Source: Vagococcus vulneris
GTDB lineage: Bacteria > Bacillota > Bacilli > Lactobacillales > Vagococcaceae
Assembly: GCF_003950515.1 (NCBI RefSeq)
Contig: NZ_NGJS01000003.1
Location: 1-64,000, forward strand
Length of the DNA stretch: 64,000 nucleotides
Direction: 5' to 3'
The first letter of the stretch is position 1. The number at the start of each line of letters is the position of its first letter. The notes beneath the pieces were generated by a model. It did no database searches and was not told the origin of the DNA. It was given only the letters and a program-made list of their open reading frames with translations. A program made the position numbers and the translations under genes. Positions 34,323 through 44,103 of this stretch are shown piece by piece.

Positions 34323-35075
34323 ATGCAGCGATATTTTTTAGATGATCTTTATGAGAATACCGACAACATAAAATTGACTGGGGAAGACTTTCATCATGCG
34401 ATTCATGTGATGCGTATGACACCGGGTAGCCAGTGCTATGTGTCGTTTGCGGATGAGGTGACCGTAGTTGCTGAATTGCAATCTGTTTCTGATGATACGG
34501 CGTTTTTGACGGAAGTCAGCAAGGAAGAGATGAAGAAAGAATTGCCGTGTCAGGTAACCATCGCTTGTGGCTATACAAAAGGTGATAAACTCGAATTAGT
34601 GGCGCAAAAGGGAACGGAACTTGGCATGGCTGAGCTAATTGGTTTTCCAGCACAAACGTCTGTAGTGAAGTGGGACGGTAAGAAGCTAGCAAAAAAAGAA
34701 CAACGCTTATCCAAAATATGTAAAGAAGCCGCCGAACAATCACATCGTCAGCAACAGCCGAAAGTTAAGCTGTTAGATACGTTTGCCAAACTGTTGAAAC
34801 TTGCGGTATCGTATGATAAAGTTTTGGTTGCGTATGAAGAATCGGCTAAAACAGGTGAAAAATCTGCCTTTGTTGAGGCTCTGACAACATGTCGTCCTGG
34901 TCAGCGAGTCTTAGTTATTTTTGGACCAGAAGGCGGGATTGCGCCAAGAGAAATTGAACAGCTCATGCAAAGAAACGGCACACTTTGTGGTTTAGGACCA
35001 CGTATTTTACGTGCCGAGACCGCCCCTTTATATGTATTAGCAGCGATGAGTTATCAGTGGGAGCTGTTAGGCTAG
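34323..35075 (+). CDS. rsmE: 16S rRNA (uracil(1498)-N(3))-methyltransferase
   Basis: SPOUT-class RNA methyltransferase (250 residues) methylating U1498 of 16S rRNA. The N-terminal PUA-like domain starts MQRYFLDDLYENTDNIKLTGEDFHHAIHVMRM. The C-terminal knotted SPOUT domain contains VTIACGYTKGDKLELVAQKGTELG, the FGPEGGIAPREIE SAM loop and LGPRILRAETAPLYVLAAMSY. The usual prmA-rsmE pairing is kept. Confidence 0.95.
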   Translation: MQRYFLDDLYENTDNIKLTGEDFHHAIHVMRMTPGSQCYVSFADEVTVVAELQSVSDDTAFLTEVSKEEMKKELPCQVTIACGYTKGDKLELVAQKGTELGMAELIGFPAQTSVVKWDGKKLAKKEQRLSKICKEAAEQSHRQQQPKVKLLDTFAKLLKLAVSYDKVLVAYEESAKTGEKSAFVEALTTCRPGQRVLVIFGPEGGIAPREIEQLMQRNGTLCGLGPRILRAETAPLYVLAAMSYQWELLG

Positions 35076-35078
35076 TTA

Positions 35079-35158
35079 TTGAAATATTTAATAAATATGA
35101 GGTATAATAGACCTACAATTAAAAAATGTAAAAAAGTACTGGTTCAGTACTTTTTTTT
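35079..35158 (+). promoter_or_regulatory. relA promoter and leader terminator (possible attenuator)
   Basis: -35 TTGAAA (35079-35084), 18-bp spacer, -10 TATAAT (35103-35108), start near 35115. Only ~16 bases later a perfect 10-bp hairpin aaaaagtact / agtacttttt (35131-35155) with a T-run forms an intrinsic terminator before relA (35179). It may simply end the rsmE transcript, but it lies downstream of the relA promoter, so relA expression would require readthrough. Confidence 0.65.
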
Positions 35159-35178
35159 ATAAGTAAGGGGAGAGGAAC

Positions 35179-37401
35179 ATGCCAAAAGAAAAGATTTTAA
35201 CGGCACAAGAAGTTATTAAAATGGTGTCGACATATATGAGTCCGGAAAATGTTGCATTTGTGCAAAAGGCATGTGACTATGCTGCTGAAGCACATAAAGA
35301 GCAGTTCAGAAAATCCGGCGAACCCTATATCATTCACCCGATTCAAGTTGCAGGAATTCTGGCAGATTTAAATATGGATCCACATACGGTTGCTACCGGA
35401 TTTTTACATGATGTGGTTGAGGATACGGCGACTACATTGGCAGATTTAAGAAAAGAGTTTGGTGATGATGTAGCTATGTTGGTAGACGGAGTTACTAAAT
35501 TAGGTAAAATCAAGTATCGCTCACACGAAGAACAACTTGCTGAAAATCATCGTAAGATGCTGTTGGCTATGGCGCAAGATTTACGTGTTATTATGGTTAA
35601 ATTAGCGGATAGAGTACATAATATGCGTACGCTGAAACATCTGCGAGAAGATAAACAGCGTCGAATTGCTAAAGAAACAATCGAAATCTATGCACCGCTG
35701 GCTCACCGATTAGGGATTAGTTTAATCAAGTGGGAATTAGAAGATTTGTCATTGCGTTATTTAAATCCTCAGCAATATTATCGGATTGTTAATTTGATGC
35801 AGTCAAAACGTGCTGAACGTGAAGCATATATCAATGAAGCTGTTGAAGAAATCAAGCTATCTACAAAAGAATTAGGCATTAACGGCGAGATCTATGGACG
35901 ACCAAAGCATATCTACTCAATTTATCGTAAGATGACGGATAAGAAAAAAGAATTCAATGAGATTTATGATCTATTGGCGATTCGTGTCGTTGTCGAAACA
36001 ATTAAGGATTGCTACGCAGTTTTAGGTGCCATTCATACAAAATGGAAGCCTCTGCCGGGTAGATTTAAAGACTATATCGCCGTTCCTAAGACTAATATGT
36101 ATCAATCATTGCACACGACGGTTATCGGACCTAAAGGAAATCCAGTCGAAATACAAATTAGAACACATGATATGCATGCGATTGCAGAGTTTGGGGTTGC
36201 GGCACATTGGGCGTATAAAGAAGGTAAAACAGATAAGCAAGAAAATAAATCTGCCCATCAAATCAGCTTATTGCGTGAAATTATTGAATTGCAAGATGAA
36301 TCTTATGATGCCTCTGATTTCATGGAAGGTGTTAAAGGGGACATTTTTAGTGATATGGTTTATGTTTTTACACCTAAAGGTGATGTAACTGAGCTGCCAA
36401 AAGGATCGGGACCGTTGGATTTTGCATACAATATTCATACGGAAATCGGCAATAAAACGACCGGTGCAAAAGTTAATGGTAAGATGGTGCCGTTAGATTA
36501 CAAATTAAAAAACGGAGATATCATTGAAGTGTTGACTTCGGCTAATTCATTTGGACCAAGTCGTGACTGGGTTAATCTCGTTGCGACAGCACGAGCGCGT
36601 AATAAAATTAAGCGATTTTTTAAGGTCAAAGATCGTGAGGAGAATATCGAAAAGGGCAAATCGGCTGTTGAAAAATATTTGATGGATAATGATTTTGCGC
36701 CTAAAGAATTCTTTACTAAGGAAAAAATTGCCGATTTGTTGGATAGATTCAACTATAATCAACTAAATGATCTATTTGCTGGTGTTGGCTTCGGTGAAGT
36801 GACAGCACAAGTTGTTTTTAATCGTTTAACTGAAAAAGAACGTCACGAGAGAGGCATCAAGAAACAAAAAGAAGAAGCTGATGAGTTGATGACGCAGACC
36901 GTTCAGAAAAAAACATCAGAGCACGAAAAAATGAGGATTCGCCACGAAGGCGGTGTGGTGATTCAAGGAGCAGATAATCTATTGGTTCGGTTAAGCCGTT
37001 GTTGTAATCCAGTTCCGGGTGATGATATCGTCGGATATATTACTAAAGGTCGTGGGATATCCATTCACCGTCGTGATTGTCCAAATATGAAAAGTTCACC
37101 AGAAGTTCAAGAACGACAGATTGAAGTCGAATGGGAAGACAGTGCTTCTGATAGTTCTCAAGAATATAAAGCTAATTTAGAAATTTACGGGTACAATCGT
37201 TCAGGACTATTAAATGATATCTTGTTAGTGGTCAATGCCAATACTAAAAAATTAATGGCTGTTGAAGCTCGTCCTTTAAAAAATAAAATGGCTGTCATTT
37301 ATTTAACTGTCGGTGCGCATAATTTGTCCCATTTAGAAAAAATTGTTGATAAAATAAAAACAATCCCAGATGTTCATAGTGTTCGACGGACGACTGGATA
37401 A
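35179..37401 (+). CDS. relA: Bifunctional (p)ppGpp synthetase/hydrolase RelA/SpoT (Rel)
   Basis: Long RelA-SpoT homologue (740 residues) making and degrading the alarmone (p)ppGpp on amino-acid starvation. An HD hydrolase domain (residues ~45-200; HPIQVAGILADL, FLHDVVEDT) precedes the synthetase domain (YGRPKHIYSIYRKM, YAVLGAIHTKWKPLPGRFKDYIAVPK, NMYQSLHTTV). The regulatory part has TGS (VFTPKGDVTELPKGSGPLDFAYNIHTEIG), zinc-finger (RLSRCCNPVPGD) and ACT domains. The intact HD residues indicate bifunctional Rel. dtd follows by 12 bases, the usual Firmicute pairing. Confidence 0.97.
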   Translation: MPKEKILTAQEVIKMVSTYMSPENVAFVQKACDYAAEAHKEQFRKSGEPYIIHPIQVAGILADLNMDPHTVATGFLHDVVEDTATTLADLRKEFGDDVAMLVDGVTKLGKIKYRSHEEQLAENHRKMLLAMAQDLRVIMVKLADRVHNMRTLKHLREDKQRRIAKETIEIYAPLAHRLGISLIKWELEDLSLRYLNPQQYYRIVNLMQSKRAEREAYINEAVEEIKLSTKELGINGEIYGRPKHIYSIYRKMTDKKKEFNEIYDLLAIRVVVETIKDCYAVLGAIHTKWKPLPGRFKDYIAVPKTNMYQSLHTTVIGPKGNPVEIQIRTHDMHAIAEFGVAAHWAYKEGKTDKQENKSAHQISLLREIIELQDESYDASDFMEGVKGDIFSDMVYVFTPKGDVTELPKGSGPLDFAYNIHTEIGNKTTGAKVNGKMVPLDYKLKNGDIIEVLTSANSFGPSRDWVNLVATARARNKIKRFFKVKDREENIEKGKSAVEKYLMDNDFAPKEFFTKEKIADLLDRFNYNQLNDLFAGVGFGEVTAQVVFNRLTEKERHERGIKKQKEEADELMTQTVQKKTSEHEKMRIRHEGGVVIQGADNLLVRLSRCCNPVPGDDIVGYITKGRGISIHRRDCPNMKSSPEVQERQIEVEWEDSASDSSQEYKANLEIYGYNRSGLLNDILLVVNANTKKLMAVEARPLKNKMAVIYLTVGAHNLSHLEKIVDKIKTIPDVHSVRRTTG

Positions 37402-37413
37402 AGGAGTGATAAT

Positions 37414-37860
37414 GTGCGCGTTATTCTGCAAAAAGTTACCAGAGGTAGTGTGTCAGCTGATAATCGAATTTTAGGAGAAATTGGTATCGGCTATGTACTA
37501 CTGGTCGGCGTAAAAGACGGTGACACGCAAGAAGATGCTGATTATTTGGTAAAAAAAATTAGCAAATTGCGAGTGTTTGAAGATACGGAAGGTAAAATGA
37601 ATTTGGATATTCATCAAGTCGACGGATCGGTGTTGTCAATTTCACAGTTTACGTTATTGGCCAATACCAAAAAAGGCAATCGCCCGAGTTTTACATCATC
37701 AGCCAAACCTGATGAGGCTTTATTTTTATACAATTATTTTAACCAAGGATTGCGTCAGCATGGGTTATCAGTTGCAGAAGGCAAATTTGGTGCTCACATG
37801 ACAGTAGCGATTGAAAATGATGGTCCAGTAACTATTATTTTTGATACAGACCATAAATAA
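37414..37860 (+). CDS. dtd: D-aminoacyl-tRNA deacylase
   Basis: Removes D-amino acids, and glycine mischarged on tRNA-Ala, from tRNA. 148 residues with family motifs MRVILQKVTRGSVS, the catalytic SQFTL loop (SISQFTLLANTKKGNRPSF) and the cis Gly-Pro motif NDGPVT near the C-terminus. GTG 37414 is the in-frame start after aaggag. Co-transcribed with relA. Confidence 0.95.
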   Translation: MRVILQKVTRGSVSADNRILGEIGIGYVLLVGVKDGDTQEDADYLVKKISKLRVFEDTEGKMNLDIHQVDGSVLSISQFTLLANTKKGNRPSFTSSAKPDEALFLYNYFNQGLRQHGLSVAEGKFGAHMTVAIENDGPVTIIFDTDHK

Positions 37861-37870
37861 TCAAATGTGC

Positions 37871-37903
37871 GAGTTAGTTTGTGATAAGCTAACTCTTTTT
37901 TAT
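37871..37903 (+). terminator. Terminator of relA-dtd
   Basis: The arms gagttag and ctaactc, then six T, 10 bases after the dtd stop. Confidence 0.8.
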
Positions 37904-38327
37904 TAGAATTCGTTATGTATTTTGTTTAAAAATATATTTTTTGGGTTATTAAAAAATAATGAATAAAATATAAAAAAGATTTTTTATCATTGGTTTTTAC
38001 AAATGTAAGTAGTAAAAAATAAATCAATAGATATCTTTTCATTTAAATCAATCGTTGAGTGTGTAATGGTTATTTAGTATAAAAAGTGTTTGTTAACGCA
38101 CTTTTTAATCGTATGTGAGTAATAATGTATGGCAGAAATTTAGGTATAATGTTATATTATTAGTGTATGAATAATTGTTTATGTTTTTTATTAATTGAAA
38201 TATCTATATGAACAGATAAATAATTAAAACGATTTAGTAAATAAATATTGGTTGACCAAATGGTTAGTCGAAAAAGTTAATAGTAGTAAAAAGAGTTGAC
38301 GATTTTTCGAAAAGGAAGTTGATTGGG
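37904..38327. other. AT-rich region upstream of the Mga-like regulator
   Basis: No gene is seen. It contains a terminator-like hairpin aaaaagtg/cacttttt (38081-38106), a TATAAT (38145-38150) without a clear -35, and a direct repeat TGGTTGACC/TGGTTAGTC with 12-bp period (38249-38269) enclosing ACCA-AA-TGGT. The repeat may be an operator for the regulator that follows. Confidence 0.4.
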
Positions 38328-39812
38328 TTGAAATACGATGATTTGTTAGAGAGAAAAGAAGCGAAACAACTACTTTTATTAAAAAAACTGATATTTGCAG
38401 GGGGGAAGATGCGTTTTAATGATATGCATGTCTGTTTAAATGTTTCTAAGGCGTCGTTAGAGACCTATGTGTCTGAGTTGATGCTGCAATTAACGAGATA
38501 TCAGAAGAAGATAACACTTGAATATGATGGAGAATGGTTAGCTGTTATGCTTGTACCGAAATTTTCATTAAAACAGGTTGAAAGAGACTTTTATACAGAG
38601 GCGATTCGATATAAAATTTTGATATATTTGTTTTATCATCCGGAGTTTTCAACGGTGCATCTAGCTGAAGAACTTGGTCTAAGCGAATCAACCTTGTTTC
38701 GTAAAATAAAAGAATTAAATAATTATTTAGAAGAATTTGGTATGATGATTTGGCAAGGACGTTTAACAGGAGAAGAGCATCAAATTCGCTATTTTTACTT
38801 CCAACTTATTTGGTGTATTGACCATAATTTTAAAGAAATAACATGTGATAATCCACATGATTTTATTTGTTTGTTAGAAGAAAAACTGGTTACGTCATTA
38901 TGTAAAGAAAGTGTTGAAAGGCTACATGTCTGGTTGACAGTTTGTAATCAACGCGCACTTTGTAAAAATAAACGTTATTGTCAGTTGCGAAAATTATTTA
39001 AACCATTTGAGATGGATCTTATGTATTTAAATATTCGACAATTATTGAAGGACTATACAGCGCAAAATGCTTTGATCCTTGATGATGAGGAAGCAATGAT
39101 GCAGTTTATTTTTATCATTTCTATGTCAATTTTGTCAGAAGAGGATGTTGAAAACTACATTTCGATACGATCAAAATATACACCGACAGCTTTAACTGAT
39201 AAAGTTATTCTGGATAGTATTTTGCAATACTATGCGCCACTGACGTTGTCCAAAGATGCGCAAAATAAGATGTTTTATCACTTGTTCCAAAACCATCCAA
39301 GGCTTTATTTTTTTAAAGGTGATATTGAAATTCACTCGACATCTCATCTGTGGGAACTAGAAGAATCGCTTTCCAGCCACAGCATAAAAAAATTATCTAA
39401 TTTTTTATTGCAGACTGCTAAACGTCACTTAGTGAAGGACTCATCTGTATGTACTAGTCTGGATCAACTGACAGAACTAAAGTATTTAAGTATTCTAATG
39501 TTGGTCGATCGACAGATTAATCGTAATGTAAATATAGCTGTTGATTTAAATATGACGTCTCTTTTTAAAGAAATGACGATACAAATGATTAAGCTACAAT
39601 TAGATAGTTTGAACGGTGTGACATGTCAAGTCTATCAAGCAGATACAGAGTATGACTTGGTTATTACCAATGAACAAGATTACGAATATTCTAATAGTTA
39701 TTATGTTTTATCTGAGTTAGGCACAAGTTATGACATTAAACAATTAAAACAGTTAATACGTAAAATTTATAGCGAAAAATACATATCTATCTTAACAACA
39801 ATCTATGAATAG
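38328..39812 (+). CDS. Mga-like helix-turn-helix transcriptional regulator
   Basis: A 494-residue regulator of the Mga/AtxA type. The N-terminal HTH_Mga pair of helix-turn-helices includes FNDMHVCLNVSKASLETYVSEL and the second HTH STVHLAEELGLSESTLFRKIKELNNYL. A long central region resembling PRD domains and a C-terminal EIIB-like region (NLNMTSLFKEMTIQMIKL..) follow. The start is non-canonical: TTG 38328 is nine bases after aaggaag; TTG 38319 is too close. It lies 159 bases before glpK, so control of glycerol uptake is inferred from position only. Confidence 0.75.
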   Translation: MKYDDLLERKEAKQLLLLKKLIFAGGKMRFNDMHVCLNVSKASLETYVSELMLQLTRYQKKITLEYDGEWLAVMLVPKFSLKQVERDFYTEAIRYKILIYLFYHPEFSTVHLAEELGLSESTLFRKIKELNNYLEEFGMMIWQGRLTGEEHQIRYFYFQLIWCIDHNFKEITCDNPHDFICLLEEKLVTSLCKESVERLHVWLTVCNQRALCKNKRYCQLRKLFKPFEMDLMYLNIRQLLKDYTAQNALILDDEEAMMQFIFIISMSILSEEDVENYISIRSKYTPTALTDKVILDSILQYYAPLTLSKDAQNKMFYHLFQNHPRLYFFKGDIEIHSTSHLWELEESLSSHSIKKLSNFLLQTAKRHLVKDSSVCTSLDQLTELKYLSILMLVDRQINRNVNIAVDLNMTSLFKEMTIQMIKLQLDSLNGVTCQVYQADTEYDLVITNEQDYEYSNSYYVLSELGTSYDIKQLKQLIRKIYSEKYISILTTIYE

Positions 39813-39842
39813 TTGTTTATCGCAAGGATGATAGTATAATAA

Positions 39843-39906
39843 TCAGTCTGAGAGCACATATTGTTTGAAAAGATTTAAATGGTAGTATCTTTCAGACTGT
39901 TTTTGT
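39843..39906 (+). terminator. Hairpin with T-run between the Mga-like gene and glpK
   Basis: The 11-nt arms cagtctgagag and ctttcagactg pair with one mismatch across a ~36-nt loop, followed by five T. Most likely the terminator of the regulator gene. The long loop leaves room for an alternative structure. Confidence 0.6.
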
Positions 39907-39935
39907 TTATAAAATCAGTTAGATATGATATTATA

Positions 39936-39949
39936 AGAAAGCGCTATCT
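39936..39949 (+). promoter_or_regulatory. cre site upstream of glpK
   Basis: AGAAAGCGCTATCT matches the CcpA consensus TGWAARCGYTWNCW at 13 of 14 positions. It follows a TATTAT/TATAAG -10-like stretch (39929-39936) and precedes the glpK ribosome site, so CcpA would repress glycerol genes when glucose is present. Confidence 0.75.
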
Positions 39950-39953
39950 TTAA

Positions 39954-41489
<1,536 letters not shown>

Positions 41490-41517
41490 CCCATACTAGT
41501 AAAAAGGAGCGATTAAA

Positions 41518-42237
41518 ATGAGTGCAAATGGGATTCAAATATTCAGCGAGTTCTTAGGGACTTTGATTTTAATTTTACTAGGTGATGGTGTTGTAGCTGG
41601 GGTTAGTTTAGCGAAAAGCAAGGCTAAGGACGCTGGCTGGGTTGCAATCACTCTGGGTTGGGGATTAGCTGTTACGATAGGTGTTTTTGCTGCAAGTTAT
41701 ATGGGACCAGCTCATTTAAATCCTGCAGTAACTTTAGGTATGGCGATGACTGGTAATTTTGAGTGGAGTTTAGTTGTACCATTCATCCTTGCTCAGACGG
41801 CCGGAGCAATCGTCGGGGGTATCTTGGTTTGGGTAACTTATTTACCTCATTGGGAGGCAACAGAAAATTCGGATGCTATTCTTGGTGTATTTGCTACTGG
41901 ACCAGCTATTAAGTATCCAATAGCTAATATGGTGACTGAGTTGATTGGAACATTCGTGTTGGTTTTCTCACTTTTGGCTTTCACACAATCAGAATTTAGT
42001 AATGGATTAAATCCTGTTGTGGTTGGTTTGCTGATTGTTTCAATAGGTTTATCTCTAGGAGGACCAACAGGGTATGCAATTAACCCTGCACGAGACTTTG
42101 GTCCTCGTTTGGCCCATCAATTATTACCAATCAAAAATAAAGGTACATCCAATTGGGGTTATGCCTGGGTACCAGTCGTTGGTCCGTTTATTGGAGGTGC
42201 TTTAGCAGCGTTAATATGGGGAGTTATTCCAATCTAA
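41518..42237 (+). CDS. glpF: Glycerol uptake facilitator (aquaglyceroporin)
   Basis: Six-TM MIP channel of 239 residues. Two NPA half-helices are visible: GPAHLNPAVTLG and AINPARDFGPRLAHQLLP. The Asp after the second NPAR is characteristic of glycerol facilitators rather than water channels. Start after aaggagcg. It lies 28 bases after glpK and ends at a strong terminator; glycerol entering is trapped by GlpK. Confidence 0.95.
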   Translation: MSANGIQIFSEFLGTLILILLGDGVVAGVSLAKSKAKDAGWVAITLGWGLAVTIGVFAASYMGPAHLNPAVTLGMAMTGNFEWSLVVPFILAQTAGAIVGGILVWVTYLPHWEATENSDAILGVFATGPAIKYPIANMVTELIGTFVLVFSLLAFTQSEFSNGLNPVVVGLLIVSIGLSLGGPTGYAINPARDFGPRLAHQLLPIKNKGTSNWGYAWVPVVGPFIGGALAALIWGVIPI

Positions 42238-42288
42238 GCCTTTTTGATGACGGAGATATCAATCCTGTAAGATAAAAAATAAATAGAA

Positions 42289-42344
42289 AAAACACCCCTC
42301 ATTGACTTTATATGAAATAAAGTTGGTAAGGGGTGTTTTTTTAT
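42289..42344. terminator. Bidirectional terminator (glpF / amidase)
   Basis: The outer stem aaaacacccctc / gaggggtgtttt-type arms and the inner stem actttat / ataaagt, with T-runs on both strands. Confidence 0.8.
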
Positions 42345-42393
42345 TAAGCATTCAGTCCAGTTATACTTACTCATTTTTTGAAAAGCTAGTGAA

Positions 42394-43707
42394 TTAATTA
42401 ATTGTTTCTTCTTTAAAAGGCTTAAAGAATTCTATTAAGCCACTGTATATCGCCTTAGCAACAAACGTGTGGTATTTTTTGCTTTGTGCATATTGTGCAT
42501 CAGTATCGTTATTCATGTAACCTAATTCAATCAGAATTGCAGGTTTTTTATTTTCTCGCAGCACTTGATAATCTTGATTACCAAATCCGCGGTTATTTAA
42601 CGGGAGCTGGCTGGCTAACTCATTGTTAATGAGGTTAGCTAGTTTTTTGTCTTGTGTGTTCCGGTAAAAGGTAGTCGTTCCGGAGCTTTCGTTGGCTTGT
42701 TGTGTTGAATCATAGTGCATGCTAATAAAGACGTCTGCGCGACTCTCATTGCTCTTGATGGCAATCTGATGTAATGGTACAAATTCATCTTTATCGCGTG
42801 TCATGAACACTGAAAACCCTTGATCTTCGAGATAATCTCGCACAGTTAAAGCAGTAGCTAATGTAACATTTTTTTCAAATACTTTACCGTCATTAGATTC
42901 AGCGCCGGGATCATTACCGCCGTGACCGGCATCGAGCATGACTGCATATTCCGCCATTGGAGGGTTTGGGCGTTTGTCTTTAGCAGCTAGTTGATAGTCT
43001 GTGACCTCCCATTTTTGGAGATACCCTAGTGTTCCCTTTTTTGTTTGTACGTGGTACCAGTCTTTATCCTCTCCGACATAGGACAGCTTTGCGTTATAGT
43101 CCAGTTCGCCTAAAGATTCTCCGTTAAGGTTGCTGGTCTTACGTAAAATGACGCCGTCTAAAGCAACATAGAGCGGTTCGTTTTCTTTAGGTGACGGGTA
43201 ATGACTTTTGCGAATTGCCAATTCACTTGACTTAATCCAACCGGTCTCATTGTCCTCAGTATGGATGCGAACCCAGCCGTTCAATTCTAAAGTGACATTA
43301 ACAGCCTGCTTGCGTTTTAATGTGGCGATCGTTTTGCTTTTCTCTGCACGGGATTTTTTCAAGTCGGTATTAGAACTTTTAATAATCCCCGGCAAACTAG
43401 TAAATGGCCCTGATTTCCCTTCAAAAATCAACCAATCGGCCACCCAGCCGGTTGATTTATCAGGTAACTGGATTTTATACCAACCATTTTTTTCATTTTT
43501 AATTGTCACCTTATCTTCTTGATGGACTTGTGAAATAATTTTTGATTTAACAGTCGGTTGTTCGCGAACGTTTAAGGCGATCGTCTTAACAGTGACAATT
43601 TGGCTATTGCCGCGCATAAAGTAAAAACCTAACAGTACGATGCCGATAATTGCAATATTAATTATAAATAAGATAAATGTATTTTTTTTATTTTCAGCAT
43701 TTCTCAC
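42394..43707 (-). CDS. N-acetylmuramoyl-L-alanine amidase with SH3 domains
   Basis: Zinc amidase cleaving the stem peptide from peptidoglycan. 437 residues: one N-terminal TM anchor (about 12-31), three bacterial SH3 domains (IALNVREQPTV.., SLPGIIKSSNTDLKKSR.., GVILRKTSNLNG..) that probably bind the wall, and a C-terminal Amidase_3 domain with zinc ligands in MLDAGHGGNDPGAE, Glu in FEKNVTL, His in ISMHYDS and catalytic Glu in LIELGYMNN. GTG 43707 is eight bases after gagg and gives a normal short cytoplasmic tail; a longer in-frame ATG (43797) would add a second hydrophobic stretch lying in the aspS leader promoter. Confidence 0.88.
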   Translation of the reverse strand: MRNAENKKNTFILFIINIAIIGIVLLGFYFMRGNSQIVTVKTIALNVREQPTVKSKIISQVHQEDKVTIKNEKNGWYKIQLPDKSTGWVADWLIFEGKSGPFTSLPGIIKSSNTDLKKSRAEKSKTIATLKRKQAVNVTLELNGWVRIHTEDNETGWIKSSELAIRKSHYPSPKENEPLYVALDGVILRKTSNLNGESLGELDYNAKLSYVGEDKDWYHVQTKKGTLGYLQKWEVTDYQLAAKDKRPNPPMAEYAVMLDAGHGGNDPGAESNDGKVFEKNVTLATALTVRDYLEDQGFSVFMTRDKDEFVPLHQIAIKSNESRADVFISMHYDSTQQANESSGTTTFYRNTQDKKLANLINNELASQLPLNNRGFGNQDYQVLRENKKPAILIELGYMNNDTDAQYAQSKKYHTFVAKAIYSGLIEFFKPFKEETIN

Positions 43708-43790
43708 GGTGTGTTCCTCATTTTCGGTTAGTAGTACTATTATAGCAAAAAAAAGATAATAAGAGTAGATTAATAAAACAGAATGATACC

Positions 43791-43819
43791 TTGACAAATA
43801 GACAAAAATTTAGTACTTT
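43791..43819 (+). promoter_or_regulatory. Promoter of the aspS T-box leader
   Basis: Perfect -35 TTGACA (43791-43796), 17-bp spacer and a weak -10 TACTTT (43814-43819), just upstream of the T-box. Confidence 0.5.
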
Positions 43820-43840
43820 ATTTAATAATAACTAGTAATA

Positions 43841-44070
43841 TCAGTGAAAGAGCGAGTACTTTTTTTCCATTAAGATTAGAGAGGGATTGCCGTGGCTGAA
43901 AGCAATCAAAAAAAGGAAAGACACTCTGGAGATGAATGTTTAAAAGGCATTCCGTTACGAGCGTTAATCGGTTGAGAGAAGGCAGTCAGTCGAATGCCTT
44001 AAATATAGGTGGTACCACGTATGTCGTAATCATTCGTCCTTGTTAAGTTAATTTAACAAGGGCTTTTTTT
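43841..44070 (+). ncRNA. T-box leader for aspartyl-tRNA synthetase
   Basis: tRNA-sensing riboswitch. The conserved T-box AGGTGGTACCACG is at 43997-44009. Stem I starts near 43848 (AGAG pairing with CTCT at 43924-43927), with candidate specifier GAC (Asp) at 43920-43922. The terminator stem (44038-44046 with 44053-44061) ends in a T-run. Uncharged tRNA-Asp would stabilise the antiterminator and raise aspS expression. Confidence 0.9.
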
Positions 44071-44103
44071 ATTAGTTAAAATCAGGTAGGGAGAGATTAG
44101 TCA

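Noticed and set aside
39843-39906. Ribonucleic antiterminator (LicT/BglG type) ahead of glpK
   Set aside because: The hairpin fits a terminator of the preceding regulator gene; no RAT-like sequence overlaps it and no BglG protein is encoded nearby.
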